DNA of 64,000 nt, from the NCBI GenBank assembly GCA_028820655.1, contig JAPPIK010000014.1, positions 335,079 through 399,078 on the forward strand. The letters are read 5' to 3'. Below, piece by piece: positions 25,442 to 32,801 of this stretch. A program made the translations under genes and the position numbers. Every line of letters begins with the position of its first letter. Positions within the stretch are counted from its first letter, which is position 1. A model generated the notes under the pieces. The model ran no database searches. It saw only the letters and a program-made list of their open reading frames with translations, and had not been told where the DNA came from. This stretch comes from Candidatus Poribacteria bacterium (GTDB lineage Bacteria > Poribacteria > WGA-4E > JAJDTR01).

Positions 25442-26188
25442 ATGAGTCAATTCGTCGCAGATTTTGAAGCCTATATACCCGCGGAGTTTAACGAGGAGAC
25501 CTATGGCAAAGCCGGTGTTCTTGCCACGATGGATGAAGCGGGCATTGACGCCAGTGTGGTGTTCATCGGCGGCGTGTCGATTGATCCGAGGGAAGAGAAC
25601 GCGGAGCTACTGCGGGAGGTAAAGGGCGAATCACGAATCCTCCCGGGCGCCCTCATCAATCCTACGATGGGGGAGCTTGCAACGGACGACCTTAAACGCT
25701 GCGTCGATCATGGTGCTCGGACGGTTAAATTGATGGCTGCCGGTCACCGTTATCACCTTGATTCCGCATGCGTTGATCCGGTAATGGAACTTGCAAATTC
25801 GCTCAGGATTCCCGCCACGATTCATTCGGGATCGCCCATGAGCGGTTGTGCGCCGGAATTCATCGGTTCTCTCGCAGCTCGTCATCCGAATGTGACAATC
25901 ATTATGGATCATATGGGTTATCGCGAATGGATTGGGGGCGCCGTACAGGCGGCGGTGGAGAACCCGCAGATTTATCTTGGCACCACGCTCATCGCTGCGG
26001 CGGAGCCGATCTCGGTGAAGGGTGTGGCGCGGGGCGGGCAGGTCGGCGCCGATCGAATCGTATTCGGGTCGAACGCACCGTCCGGTGTGGCTGTACACGG
26101 CGTCAACGGCATCCGAAGCATCGGTTTTACCGACGAAGAGGAAACCCTTATCTTAGGAGAGAATTTCAAACGGATTTATGGGCTCTGA
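25442..26188 (+). CDS. Amidohydrolase-2 (TIM-barrel) family protein
   Basis: The 248-residue protein matches the amidohydrolase-related family that includes ACMSD-type decarboxylases and lactonases. Visible are D-A-S-V-V-F-I-G-G-V, the A-R-T-V-K-L-M segment, I-H-S-G-S-P (usual H of strand 5), I-I-M-D-H-M-G and a late R-I-V-F-G-S-N-A-P. The N-terminal H-x-H metal motif of the family is not present (it starts FVADFEAY), so metal use is uncertain. AAGGAG lies 7 bases before the ATG. It overlaps the following RNA methylase gene by 11 bases. Confidence 0.78.
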   Translation: MSQFVADFEAYIPAEFNEETYGKAGVLATMDEAGIDASVVFIGGVSIDPREENAELLREVKGESRILPGALINPTMGELATDDLKRCVDHGARTVKLMAAGHRYHLDSACVDPVMELANSLRIPATIHSGSPMSGCAPEFIGSLAARHPNVTIIMDHMGYREWIGGAVQAAVENPQIYLGTTLIAAAEPISVKGVARGGQVGADRIVFGSNAPSGVAVHGVNGIRSIGFTDEEETLILGENFKRIYGL

Positions 26189-26747
26189 AAGCCGCCGACT
26201 GAAGCAGTTGCGGGGCAAACCTCTCAAGGATTACTTGAAGCAAGTGCAGCACCCCGGAACCGATCTCGTCATCCTGCTCCAGGATGTGGAGGATCCCGTG
26301 AATGTTGGCGCGGCGTTCCGAATTGCGGATGCCTGCGATGCACGGGAACTGGCATTGACGGGTACAACCCCTGCTCCGCCCCATCCCTCGATCGCCGGCA
26401 TCGGGCGCGGAACGCATCGGCGCGTGAATTGGACCTATGCGGATTCCGCTCCGAAGGCGATTCAGGGCTTCAGGGAGCGCGGGTATACGAGTTGCGCCAT
26501 AGAGGTTGCATCGAATTCTGTTCCCTACTACGAGGTTGAATATCCGGGCAAAATTTGCCTCGTGCTCGGAAACGAGTATTACGGAGTCGCCAAGCGCACG
26601 ATTTCGGTCTGTGACATGGCGATTTATATCCCGATGTACGGAAAAGTGATGTCGCTGAATGTACATGTAGCGCTCGGGATTGCGGCATATCATATTATTC
26701 ATAGTGGTCGGATTCGGGGAAGACAATACGATTCTCCTGCAGAGTGA
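26178..26747 (+). CDS. SpoU/TrmH-family RNA 2'-O-methyltransferase
   Basis: The 189-residue SPOUT-fold methylase has the three family motifs: motif 1 D-P-V-N-V-G-A-A-F-R, motif 2 I-C-L-V-L-G-N-E-Y-Y-G-V and motif 3 I-P-M-Y-G-K-V-M-S-L-N-V-H-V-A. These form the SAM-binding knot and methylate ribose of tRNA or rRNA. The exact target cannot be told. There is no N-terminal L30-like extension. It overlaps the amidohydrolase gene and probably shares its transcript. Confidence 0.87.
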   Translation: MGSESRRLKQLRGKPLKDYLKQVQHPGTDLVILLQDVEDPVNVGAAFRIADACDARELALTGTTPAPPHPSIAGIGRGTHRRVNWTYADSAPKAIQGFRERGYTSCAIEVASNSVPYYEVEYPGKICLVLGNEYYGVAKRTISVCDMAIYIPMYGKVMSLNVHVALGIAAYHIIHSGRIRGRQYDSPAE

Positions 26748-26783
26748 TCGCGCCGAGCAGGTCATTTAGACGGATTTTTGTGC

Positions 26784-26812
26784 TTGACAAAAACAAAGAG
26801 AGATAGAATTAT
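26784..26812 (+). promoter_or_regulatory. Possible sigma-70 promoter for porin gene
   Basis: A perfect TTGACA (26784-26789) is followed by an AT-rich stretch. AATTAT (26807-26812) gives a 17-base spacer, while the better TATAAT (26812-26817) is 22 bases away, so the -10 assignment is uncertain. Confidence 0.4.
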
Positions 26813-26906
26813 ATAATCCCTTCACTGCCACACTAACCGCGTTGATTCTTACCACCGGCTCAGATGTATGAGTTGGTGCCCTGAAAGTCTAAAAGGAGGT
26901 TACATC

Positions 26907-27953
26907 TTGAAAATGAGCTACTTGCGCTATTTAAGCCTAGTATCTATTGTCTTATTTTTGACATCTTCCCAGTCGGTGTTTGCCGATGGTGGGAAAATTA
27001 GTGCCGTTTATTTCGGCGATTATTATTACATCGCCGCACATCACAACGATGAACTAAAATCGCGCAACGGATTCTGGACGCGCCGCGTATACCTGACGTA
27101 TGATCGAAAGTTGAATGAGACGTTTTCGTCGCGAGTGCGTTTCGAAGTGAATAGTCCGGACGGCTTGGCCGGTACCGGCGGCAAAAACATTCCGTATGTG
27201 AAGGATGCCTATTTGAAAATATCACCGAAAGGATCATCGCACAGCATTTATCTCGGACGGTCTATTACGCCAACGTTTTCGGTGGTGCCTAAATTATGGG
27301 GTTATCGAGCGGTTGAAAAGTCCATGCTTCTCATGCAAAAGTATGGCAGTACGCGGGACTTGGGGGTTGCGGTGAAGGGCAAAGTGCCCGGAGTCGACAT
27401 GCTGAGTTATCACGCCATGGTTGGCAACGGCGCAGGCACGAGTGCGGAAACCGACAAATACAAAAGAGGGTATTTGTCAGCAACACTTAAACCCTCTCAA
27501 GCCGTTGTTGTTCAGGGGTATGTTGACTTTGAGGCACGGGAGCCTGGCATGAATCGTATGACCCTAATGGGATTTCTGGGATATCAAATGGACAACTATC
27601 GGGCGGGAGTGCAGTTCGGTAACCAGATCCGAGGCCAGGGAGAAGGTGTGGACGATGTGTCGATTCAAGGGGTGTCGGTCTTTGGGGCAGCCGCTGTCAA
27701 GCCCGATAAGATCTGGGTGTTCGGACGCGTCGACAAGATGTTGAGTGTAAACCCGGGCGCGCCAAAAATCGCGTATACGCCGATGAGCGCCGACGCAAAG
27801 TCGAATACGATCATTGCGGGACTGGACTACCGGCCGGTGAAGAACGTGCACATCATACCGAATGTGTTGATGTCCTTCTACGATTCACCCGAAGTGGGCG
27901 AGAAACCGGGATCGGATTTGATGGCGCGGGTGACGCTCTACTATAAGTTTTGA
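26907..27953 (+). CDS. Porin-like outer-membrane beta-barrel protein
   Basis: The 348-residue protein has a signal peptide (YLRYLSLVSIVLFLTSSQSVFA) and then beta-strand-rich sequence (Y-F-G-D-Y-Y-Y-I, F-W-T-R-R-V-Y-L-T-Y-D). It ends R-V-T-L-Y-Y-K-F, with the terminal Phe preceded by aromatic residues that BamA recognises. The start is TTG 26907 with AGGAGG 7 bases upstream; ATG 26913 is the alternative. It precedes the oxyanion-type transporter cluster, so it could be the outer-membrane entry route for that system. This is inference from position only. Confidence 0.8.
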   Translation: MKMSYLRYLSLVSIVLFLTSSQSVFADGGKISAVYFGDYYYIAAHHNDELKSRNGFWTRRVYLTYDRKLNETFSSRVRFEVNSPDGLAGTGGKNIPYVKDAYLKISPKGSSHSIYLGRSITPTFSVVPKLWGYRAVEKSMLLMQKYGSTRDLGVAVKGKVPGVDMLSYHAMVGNGAGTSAETDKYKRGYLSATLKPSQAVVVQGYVDFEAREPGMNRMTLMGFLGYQMDNYRAGVQFGNQIRGQGEGVDDVSIQGVSVFGAAAVKPDKIWVFGRVDKMLSVNPGAPKIAYTPMSADAKSNTIIAGLDYRPVKNVHIIPNVLMSFYDSPEVGEKPGSDLMARVTLYYKF

Positions 27954-28300
27954 TGACTGACATTTTCGTAGATAACCAAAGTTGCTACTAGAAGAGCATC
28001 ACAGTAAAGTCAACACGTTCCAATTCGTAAAAACCGTTTGTCAATGGATGGTATTTTGGTAACTGTTTAATACATCGTTTGGTTCGTAGTAGTAATCAAG
28101 CGACTGAATAAGGAGCGCGATAGAGATCCTATCATTGCACGTCCGTTCTGGGCAGATAAGCTCTGATGAATTGGAATTAGCATTGTGCTTCCATACGCTC
28201 CACGTTCTCTCGCCGCTCGGTCTGGATTGGCAAATCCAGACCAGTGGACTAAACAGTTACATGTTTTGTATTATGAGATCAATAGGGAGACTATGTCTGA
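27954..28300. other. Intergenic region with palindrome
   Basis: No coding frame is recognised. The region holds the 10-bp-stem palindrome at 28215-28242 described separately. Confidence 0.4.
28215..28242 (+). repeat. Palindromic repeat flanking the transporter cluster (left copy)
   Basis: GGTCTGGATT and AATCCAGACC form a perfect 10-bp stem around GGCA, preceded by GCTC. An inverted near-identical copy (one mismatch) is at 34533-34560, on the other side of the transporter genes. Confidence 0.75.
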
Positions 28301-29179
28301 ATGAAATATGTGTCGAAAAAAGCATCGAAACTGATCGTCATTGTGGCAATTACCGTACTCTGTGTGTCCACCTCGTGGAGTAATGAACTGGTTTTCACGG
28401 CTATACCGGACCAGGACACATCACGGCTAGAGCAGCGTTTCGGAAAAATAGCGGATTACTTGTCGAAAGAGTTGGACATCGAGGTAAGATATATACCGGT
28501 TAAATCGTACAGCGCATCGGTGCAGGCGTTCAAGAACAACGAAGTCCAACTCGCATGGTTTGGGGGGCTATCGGGAGTTCAAGCGCGGCTAGGAGTGCCG
28601 GGGTCGGTCGCGATTGCGCAAGGTGTGGAGGATCCGTATTTTATCTCCTATTTCATTGCGAATACGAGCACTGGTTTGTCGTTTTCCGAGAAGTTCCCGA
28701 AAGACATAGCTGGCAAGACTTTTACGTTCGGATCGAAGGGATCGACTTCGGGGCGCCTTATGCCCGAATTTTTTATCCGTGAGGCCTTTGAAAAAATCCC
28801 GGATGATATCTTCAAGCGGGTCGGTTTTAGCGGCGATCATTCCAAGACATTGGCGTTGGTGCAGTCGGGTAGTTATGAAGTTGGCGCTATGAATTACAAA
28901 GTGTGGCGCAAAGAGGTCGAAGCCGGTAAGGTAGACCCAACTAAGGTGCAGGTCATCTGGCGTACGCCGCCGTACCCGGACTACAACTGGACAATTCGCG
29001 GAGATGTAGACAAGACTTTCGGGGACGGGTTTACCAAGAAGATACAGCAGGCTATCACCGACATTGATGATCCGGCGATTCTTGAGGCCTTTCCCAGAGC
29101 CAGTTTTATTCCTGCCAATAATTCTCTGTATCAACCTATCTTGGACACCGCCATTGAGGTTGGAATTATCAGGAAATAA
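28301..29179 (+). CDS. Putative selenate/phosphonate-type ABC transporter substrate-binding protein
   Basis: The 292-residue periplasmic protein has a signal peptide (residues 1-27, ...CVSTSWS). The mature start is V-F-T-A-I-P-D-Q-D-T-S-R-L-E-Q-R-F-G-K, followed by Y-I-P-V-K-S-Y and V-Q-L-A-W-F-G-G-L-S-G-V-Q-A-R, then I-A-Q-G. These words are the signature of the PhnD-like family annotated as putative selenate ABC transporter binding protein, which co-occurs with selenium metabolism genes. Ordinary PhnD proteins lack the A-W-F-G-G-L-S-G pattern. The downstream ATPase and PhnE-like permease complete a transporter. The two predicted selenoproteins in this window strengthen the selenium reading, but transport specificity is not proven. 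Confidence 0.84.
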   Translation: MKYVSKKASKLIVIVAITVLCVSTSWSNELVFTAIPDQDTSRLEQRFGKIADYLSKELDIEVRYIPVKSYSASVQAFKNNEVQLAWFGGLSGVQARLGVPGSVAIAQGVEDPYFISYFIANTSTGLSFSEKFPKDIAGKTFTFGSKGSTSGRLMPEFFIREAFEKIPDDIFKRVGFSGDHSKTLALVQSGSYEVGAMNYKVWRKEVEAGKVDPTKVQVIWRTPPYPDYNWTIRGDVDKTFGDGFTKKIQQAITDIDDPAILEAFPRASFIPANNSLYQPILDTAIEVGIIRK

Positions 29180-29519
29180 AAACACATCGACGAACGACCA
29201 TTCACATTCGATTAATCCGCGACGGTAGGTCCGCTTCGCTATTCTCTCAAGGAGCACTCTCGGAAAGCTAGTCATGGAGCGGAGGATTAATTGTTCCTGC
29301 TGAAGGATTGTAATCGCAAACTAACAGTTTGCGGTACGAGAGCGTTACGCGCTGATTGAATTATTCCGACAGGGAAATTGGCGTGCTATCAAGGGGCATT
29401 CTTTGGCGGCCTGCATCTAGGCAAAAAGAATTGCTCTTTGCTGATAGACTCATACCCATAGGAATAATGGCGTGCTTTAACACCTAGCGTCGCACCCTTC
29501 AAACCGTATTTTACATGCC
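29180..29519. other. Intergenic region, no gene seen
   Basis: About 340 bp between the binding protein and ATPase genes. It holds a small hairpin (CGCAAACT/AGTTTGCG near 29316-29334) without a T-run. No coding frame is recognised. Confidence 0.4.
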
Positions 29520-30218
29520 ATGGAGCCATCCGATAAATCCGCACTATTCGTTCTGGAGGGTGAGAGTGTTGCCTACGAGAATAACGTCGCCTTGAAAAGT
29601 GTCTCCCTGCGAATCCACCGTGGGGAAAAAGTTGCTTTGATTGGTCCAAGCGGCGCAGGGAAAACTACACTGCTCCGCACATTGTACGAACGAGTCGAGG
29701 GTAAATCATCGTTTGTCCATCAACATTACGCGCTCGTGCCGCAACTCTCCGCCTTCCACAACGTCTTCATAGGACGCCTCGACCAGCATTCCACAGTGTT
29801 TAACCTCCGAAATCTAATCAAGCCTCAGGAAAAGATCCTGGATGAGATTGTCCCGATTCTGTCCAAACTAGGGATGGAGGAAAAAATCTTTGAACGCGTA
29901 GGCGAATTATCCGGCGGTCAGCAGCAAAGGGTAGCCGTCGCACGCGCGATGTACCGCGGCGAGGATATTCTGTTGGCAGATGAACCCATCTCCTCAGTGG
30001 ATCCGCACCAGGCAACAACGGTGATGGAGTTGATTATGGGGAGTGCGGACACCATTGTGTTGTCCTTGCACGCTGTCGACTTTGCTCTGAAATTTGCCAA
30101 GAGGATTATCGGACTACGCGATGGGGAGGTTCAGTTTGATTTGCCGACTGAAATGGTTTCCCCGACTATGCTTAGCGAGTTGTACGAGAGTGAGTCTGTC
30201 GGGATTAACCTGTTGTAG
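29520..30218 (+). CDS. ABC transporter ATP-binding protein (PhnC-like)
   Basis: The 232-residue ATPase has Walker A GPSGAGKT (residues 42-49), a Q-loop region V-P-Q-L-S-A-F-H-N-V-F-I-G-R typical of PhnC-type ATPases, the signature LSGGQQQR, Walker B I-L-L-A-D-E-P and the switch His in L-S-L-H-A-V-D. PhnC-like proteins energise PhnE-type permeases, so its natural partners here are the binding protein at 28301 and the permease at 32802. It may also serve the ModB permease, since no ModC is present nearby. Confidence 0.9.
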   Translation: MEPSDKSALFVLEGESVAYENNVALKSVSLRIHRGEKVALIGPSGAGKTTLLRTLYERVEGKSSFVHQHYALVPQLSAFHNVFIGRLDQHSTVFNLRNLIKPQEKILDEIVPILSKLGMEEKIFERVGELSGGQQQRVAVARAMYRGEDILLADEPISSVDPHQATTVMELIMGSADTIVLSLHAVDFALKFAKRIIGLRDGEVQFDLPTEMVSPTMLSELYESESVGINLL

Positions 30219-30298
30219 TGTGAAGCAAGAAGAGACATGGGTTGACAGAGATTGTGCGGGCACAAATTGCAAAGTCTGTAAGCAACGAGAAGCAAATG

Positions 30299-30322
30299 GA
30301 TGGCGGACAGTGGCCATCCTAC
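30299..30322. repeat. Small hairpin repeat ending in CCTAC
   Basis: GATGGC and GCCATC pair around GGACAGTG, followed by CTAC. It is the third member of the family at 3556-3575 and 13461-13482. Confidence 0.5.
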
Positions 30323-30416
30323 AATAGATACAGGATTGTGGGTGAAGCAAACCTAATTTTCAAGAAAAAACTCGGTTTCACCGCATGAAAGCGGGCCCTA
30401 TTTAATTGTGTGACAA

Positions 30417-31223
30417 ATGGTTGTCCGGTCTATCAAAACCTGTGTTTTTATTCTTATTTTTATCTGCACGGTAGCGGCGTGCACGAATCCAAGACAAGAA
30501 CGAGCGCAGACGGAGAGTGAACTGGACCGTGTCGCTGAATTAACGATTTTTGCCGCGGCAAGTTTGACGGACGCCATTACGGATATCTCCAAATCGTTTG
30601 AATCCGGGCATAATGTTAAGGTTTACGCGAATTTCGCCGGTTCGCAGACGTTGCAGGTTCAGATTGAACGAGGGGCTCCGGCAGACCTGTTCATCTCCGC
30701 CAGCCCGAAACAGATGGATGCGTTAGAGGAGAAGAGCGCCATCCATGAATCCAGTCGCCGAAATGTGCTGAGAAATAGCTTGGTGCTGGTTACTCCGGTT
30801 CGGGGCTCGCACCAAATCGAGAAACTGGAAGAACTCGCGAACTCGCGTATCCGGAGAATTGCCATCGGTGAACCGAATTCCGTTCCGGCGGGAATATATG
30901 GTGCAGAAGCCTTTAAACGCCTGGGAATTTGGTCGGCGGTTGAATCGAAGCTAATCCCGGTAGCAGATGTTCGAGCCGTGCTCGCGTATACCGAGGCAGG
31001 GGAGACCGATTTCGGTATAGTTTACAAGACTGATGCTTCGTTGAGCGAGAAGGTCAGAATTGCCTATGAATTTCCCACCTCAAGCCACAGCCCGATTGTA
31101 TATCCAGCCGCGGTTATTCGGGGTACCGTGCGTGAAGATACCGCACGCTCATTCCTTCGATACCTTGAGACGTCGGAAGTCAAAAGCGTCTTCAAGAAGT
31201 ACGGATTTTCTGTCGTCAAATGA
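30417..31223 (+). CDS. modA: Molybdate ABC transporter substrate-binding lipoprotein
   Basis: The 268-residue protein has a lipoprotein signal with lipobox T-V-A-A-C (Cys about residue 21). The mature part shows ModA words: T-I-F-A-A-A-S-L-T-D-A-I, F-A-G-S-Q-T-L-Q-V-Q-I-E-R-G-A-P-A-D-L-F-I-S-A, I-A-I-G-E-P-N-S-V-P-A-G and T-D-F-G-I-V-Y-K-T-D-A. ModA binds molybdate or tungstate in the periplasm. Its stop overlaps the modB start (ATGA). It sits inside the selenate-type transporter cluster, and the window also has mobA and moeA. Confidence 0.92.
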   Translation: MVVRSIKTCVFILIFICTVAACTNPRQERAQTESELDRVAELTIFAAASLTDAITDISKSFESGHNVKVYANFAGSQTLQVQIERGAPADLFISASPKQMDALEEKSAIHESSRRNVLRNSLVLVTPVRGSHQIEKLEELANSRIRRIAIGEPNSVPAGIYGAEAFKRLGIWSAVESKLIPVADVRAVLAYTEAGETDFGIVYKTDASLSEKVRIAYEFPTSSHSPIVYPAAVIRGTVREDTARSFLRYLETSEVKSVFKKYGFSVVK

Positions 31224-31891
31224 ACCTAACCGATACAGAGGTCGCGGCGCTCGTTATATCCATTAAAACCGCTTTACTTAGTTTGCTGTGCATTCTACCG
31301 GTGGGTGTTGGAATTGGGTGGCTGCTTGCGAAGGTGTCGTTTCGCGGAAAGTCGTTACTGAATACCCTTGTGATGCTGCCTCTGGTACTTCCCCCCGTCG
31401 TGAGCGGTTATCTGCTGCTGATGCTGTTTAGCAAACAGGGACCTATCGGCGCCATCCTCTTTAGTCTGTTCGGACTTGAGATTGTCTTTACATGGTTAGC
31501 CGTTGTTTTAGCGATTTCCATTATCTCGTTTCCTCTGATGGTTCGCAGCATCGTGATCGCTATGGAGGGAGTCAACCCTCGACTGGAGGGGGCGGCACGG
31601 ACCCTCGGAGCCGGACGATTCAGAGTGTTCTTCTCGGTTACGCTGCCGTTGTCCTACCACGGGATTATCGGAGGCGCGATTCTGGCATTCGCTCGAAGCC
31701 TAGGGGAGTTTGGCGCCACCATAATGATAGCCGGGAACATACCCGGAAAGACTCAGACTCTTCCCTTAGCTATTTTCAATTATGTGCAAACGGGTCAACA
31801 ATTCAGCGCGTATCGGCTAGTGATGATATCGACGGTCATCGCATTTGGCGCGTTATGGTTTGCGGAAAGGCGATTCCTTAAATCGGACTAA
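31220..31891 (+). CDS. modB: Molybdate ABC transporter permease
   Basis: The 223-residue inner-membrane permease has five hydrophobic segments and the ABC-contact loop L-E-G-A-A-R-T-L-G-A-G-R-F-R-V-F-F-S-V-T-L-P-L. It has typical ModB words (L-P-L-V-L-P-P-V-V-S-G-Y-L-L-L, S-L-G-E-F-G-A-T-I-M-I-A-G-N-I-P-G-K-T-Q-T). It is translationally coupled to modA. No modC follows: the next gene is a SUMF1-like lipoprotein. The ATPase must come from elsewhere or from the PhnC-like gene at 29520. Confidence 0.92.
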   Translation: MNLTDTEVAALVISIKTALLSLLCILPVGVGIGWLLAKVSFRGKSLLNTLVMLPLVLPPVVSGYLLLMLFSKQGPIGAILFSLFGLEIVFTWLAVVLAISIISFPLMVRSIVIAMEGVNPRLEGAARTLGAGRFRVFFSVTLPLSYHGIIGGAILAFARSLGEFGATIMIAGNIPGKTQTLPLAIFNYVQTGQQFSAYRLVMISTVIAFGALWFAERRFLKSD

Positions 31892-31918
31892 TCGATTAAC
31901 TTGATGCAGAGGTGAAGG

Positions 31919-32746
31919 ATGCGCATAGTCGTGGAGGTCTTGGTTTTGCAAATTGCTGCTATGACGCTACACGGATGTAGCCCGAAAATGGCCAACCCGG
32001 AAATTACGCTGCCGGAGCGTATTGTGAATGAGAAAGACGGCGCCGAAATGGTCTTAATTCCAGCCGGAGAGTTTGAGATGGGGAGCCCGAAGAACGATGA
32101 CAAGCACTGGGAAAGACCCATTCACACGGTGTATTTGGATGACTTCTATATGGATGTTCACCCTGTCACGAATGCGCAGTATCGGTTGTTTGTCCAAGAG
32201 ACGGGTTACCCGACGCCGAAAACAACGCCCGCGTTCAGCCATCCGCAACAACCCGTTGTGTGGGTGACCTGGTGGGATGCCATGGAATATGCGCGATGGG
32301 CAGGCAAGACACTTCCATCGGAGGCACAATGGGAAAAGGCGGCACGAGGCGGACTCAACGGCAATCCTTACCCTTGGGGCGACGAGGAACCGAACCCGTC
32401 GCTGGCGAGTTACGATTCCATCTACCGGATTACGCTGCCGGTGCGCAGTTTTCCACCGAACGGCTACGGGTTGTACGACATGGCCGGAACGGTGTGGGAA
32501 CTGTGCATGGATGAGTGGCAGGAAGATTATTATTCGCGAAGTCCGCACGAGAACCCGGTGGCTGGCGGGGTGGTGTCAGCAACCGCCGACCTTCGATCGA
32601 TTAAAAGCCTTCGTGTCGCCCGCGGCGGTTGCTGGCAATTTAGGCCCGATCATGGACTGGAGGTGTTCCATCGTTCCTATAGCCCGGTCGACTTCATAGA
32701 GGATTTCCAAGGTTTTCGTTGCGTGAAACCGGTATTGCCTAGATGA
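31919..32746 (+). CDS. SUMF1/FGE-domain lipoprotein
   Basis: The 275-residue protein starts with a lipoprotein signal (L-H-G-C). The formylglycine-generating-enzyme-like domain runs from about residue 38: M-V-L-I-P-A-G-E-F-E-M-G-S, V-H-P-V-T-N-A-Q-Y, V-V-W-V-T-W-W-D-A-M-E-Y-A-R-W-A-G, L-P-S-E-A-Q-W-E-K-A-A-R-G-G, Y-G-L-Y-D-M-A-G-T-V-W-E-L and a final G-F-R-C-V. The paired active-site cysteines of true FGE are not evident (R-G-G-C-W-Q-F instead), so it probably has another, possibly binding, role. It lies between modB and the large permease in the same direction. Confidence 0.82.
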   Translation: MRIVVEVLVLQIAAMTLHGCSPKMANPEITLPERIVNEKDGAEMVLIPAGEFEMGSPKNDDKHWERPIHTVYLDDFYMDVHPVTNAQYRLFVQETGYPTPKTTPAFSHPQQPVVWVTWWDAMEYARWAGKTLPSEAQWEKAARGGLNGNPYPWGDEEPNPSLASYDSIYRITLPVRSFPPNGYGLYDMAGTVWELCMDEWQEDYYSRSPHENPVAGGVVSATADLRSIKSLRVARGGCWQFRPDHGLEVFHRSYSPVDFIEDFQGFRCVKPVLPR

Positions 32747-32801
32747 AAGACACCTCCGATGGCACCGGCTGAACGTGCATGCCTAGTCTGCGGGAAGCTT
32801 A

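Noticed and set aside
31919-32746. True formylglycine-generating enzyme for sulfatases
   Set aside because: The active-site cysteine pair is not visible and no sulfatase gene is near; called only SUMF1-domain lipoprotein.
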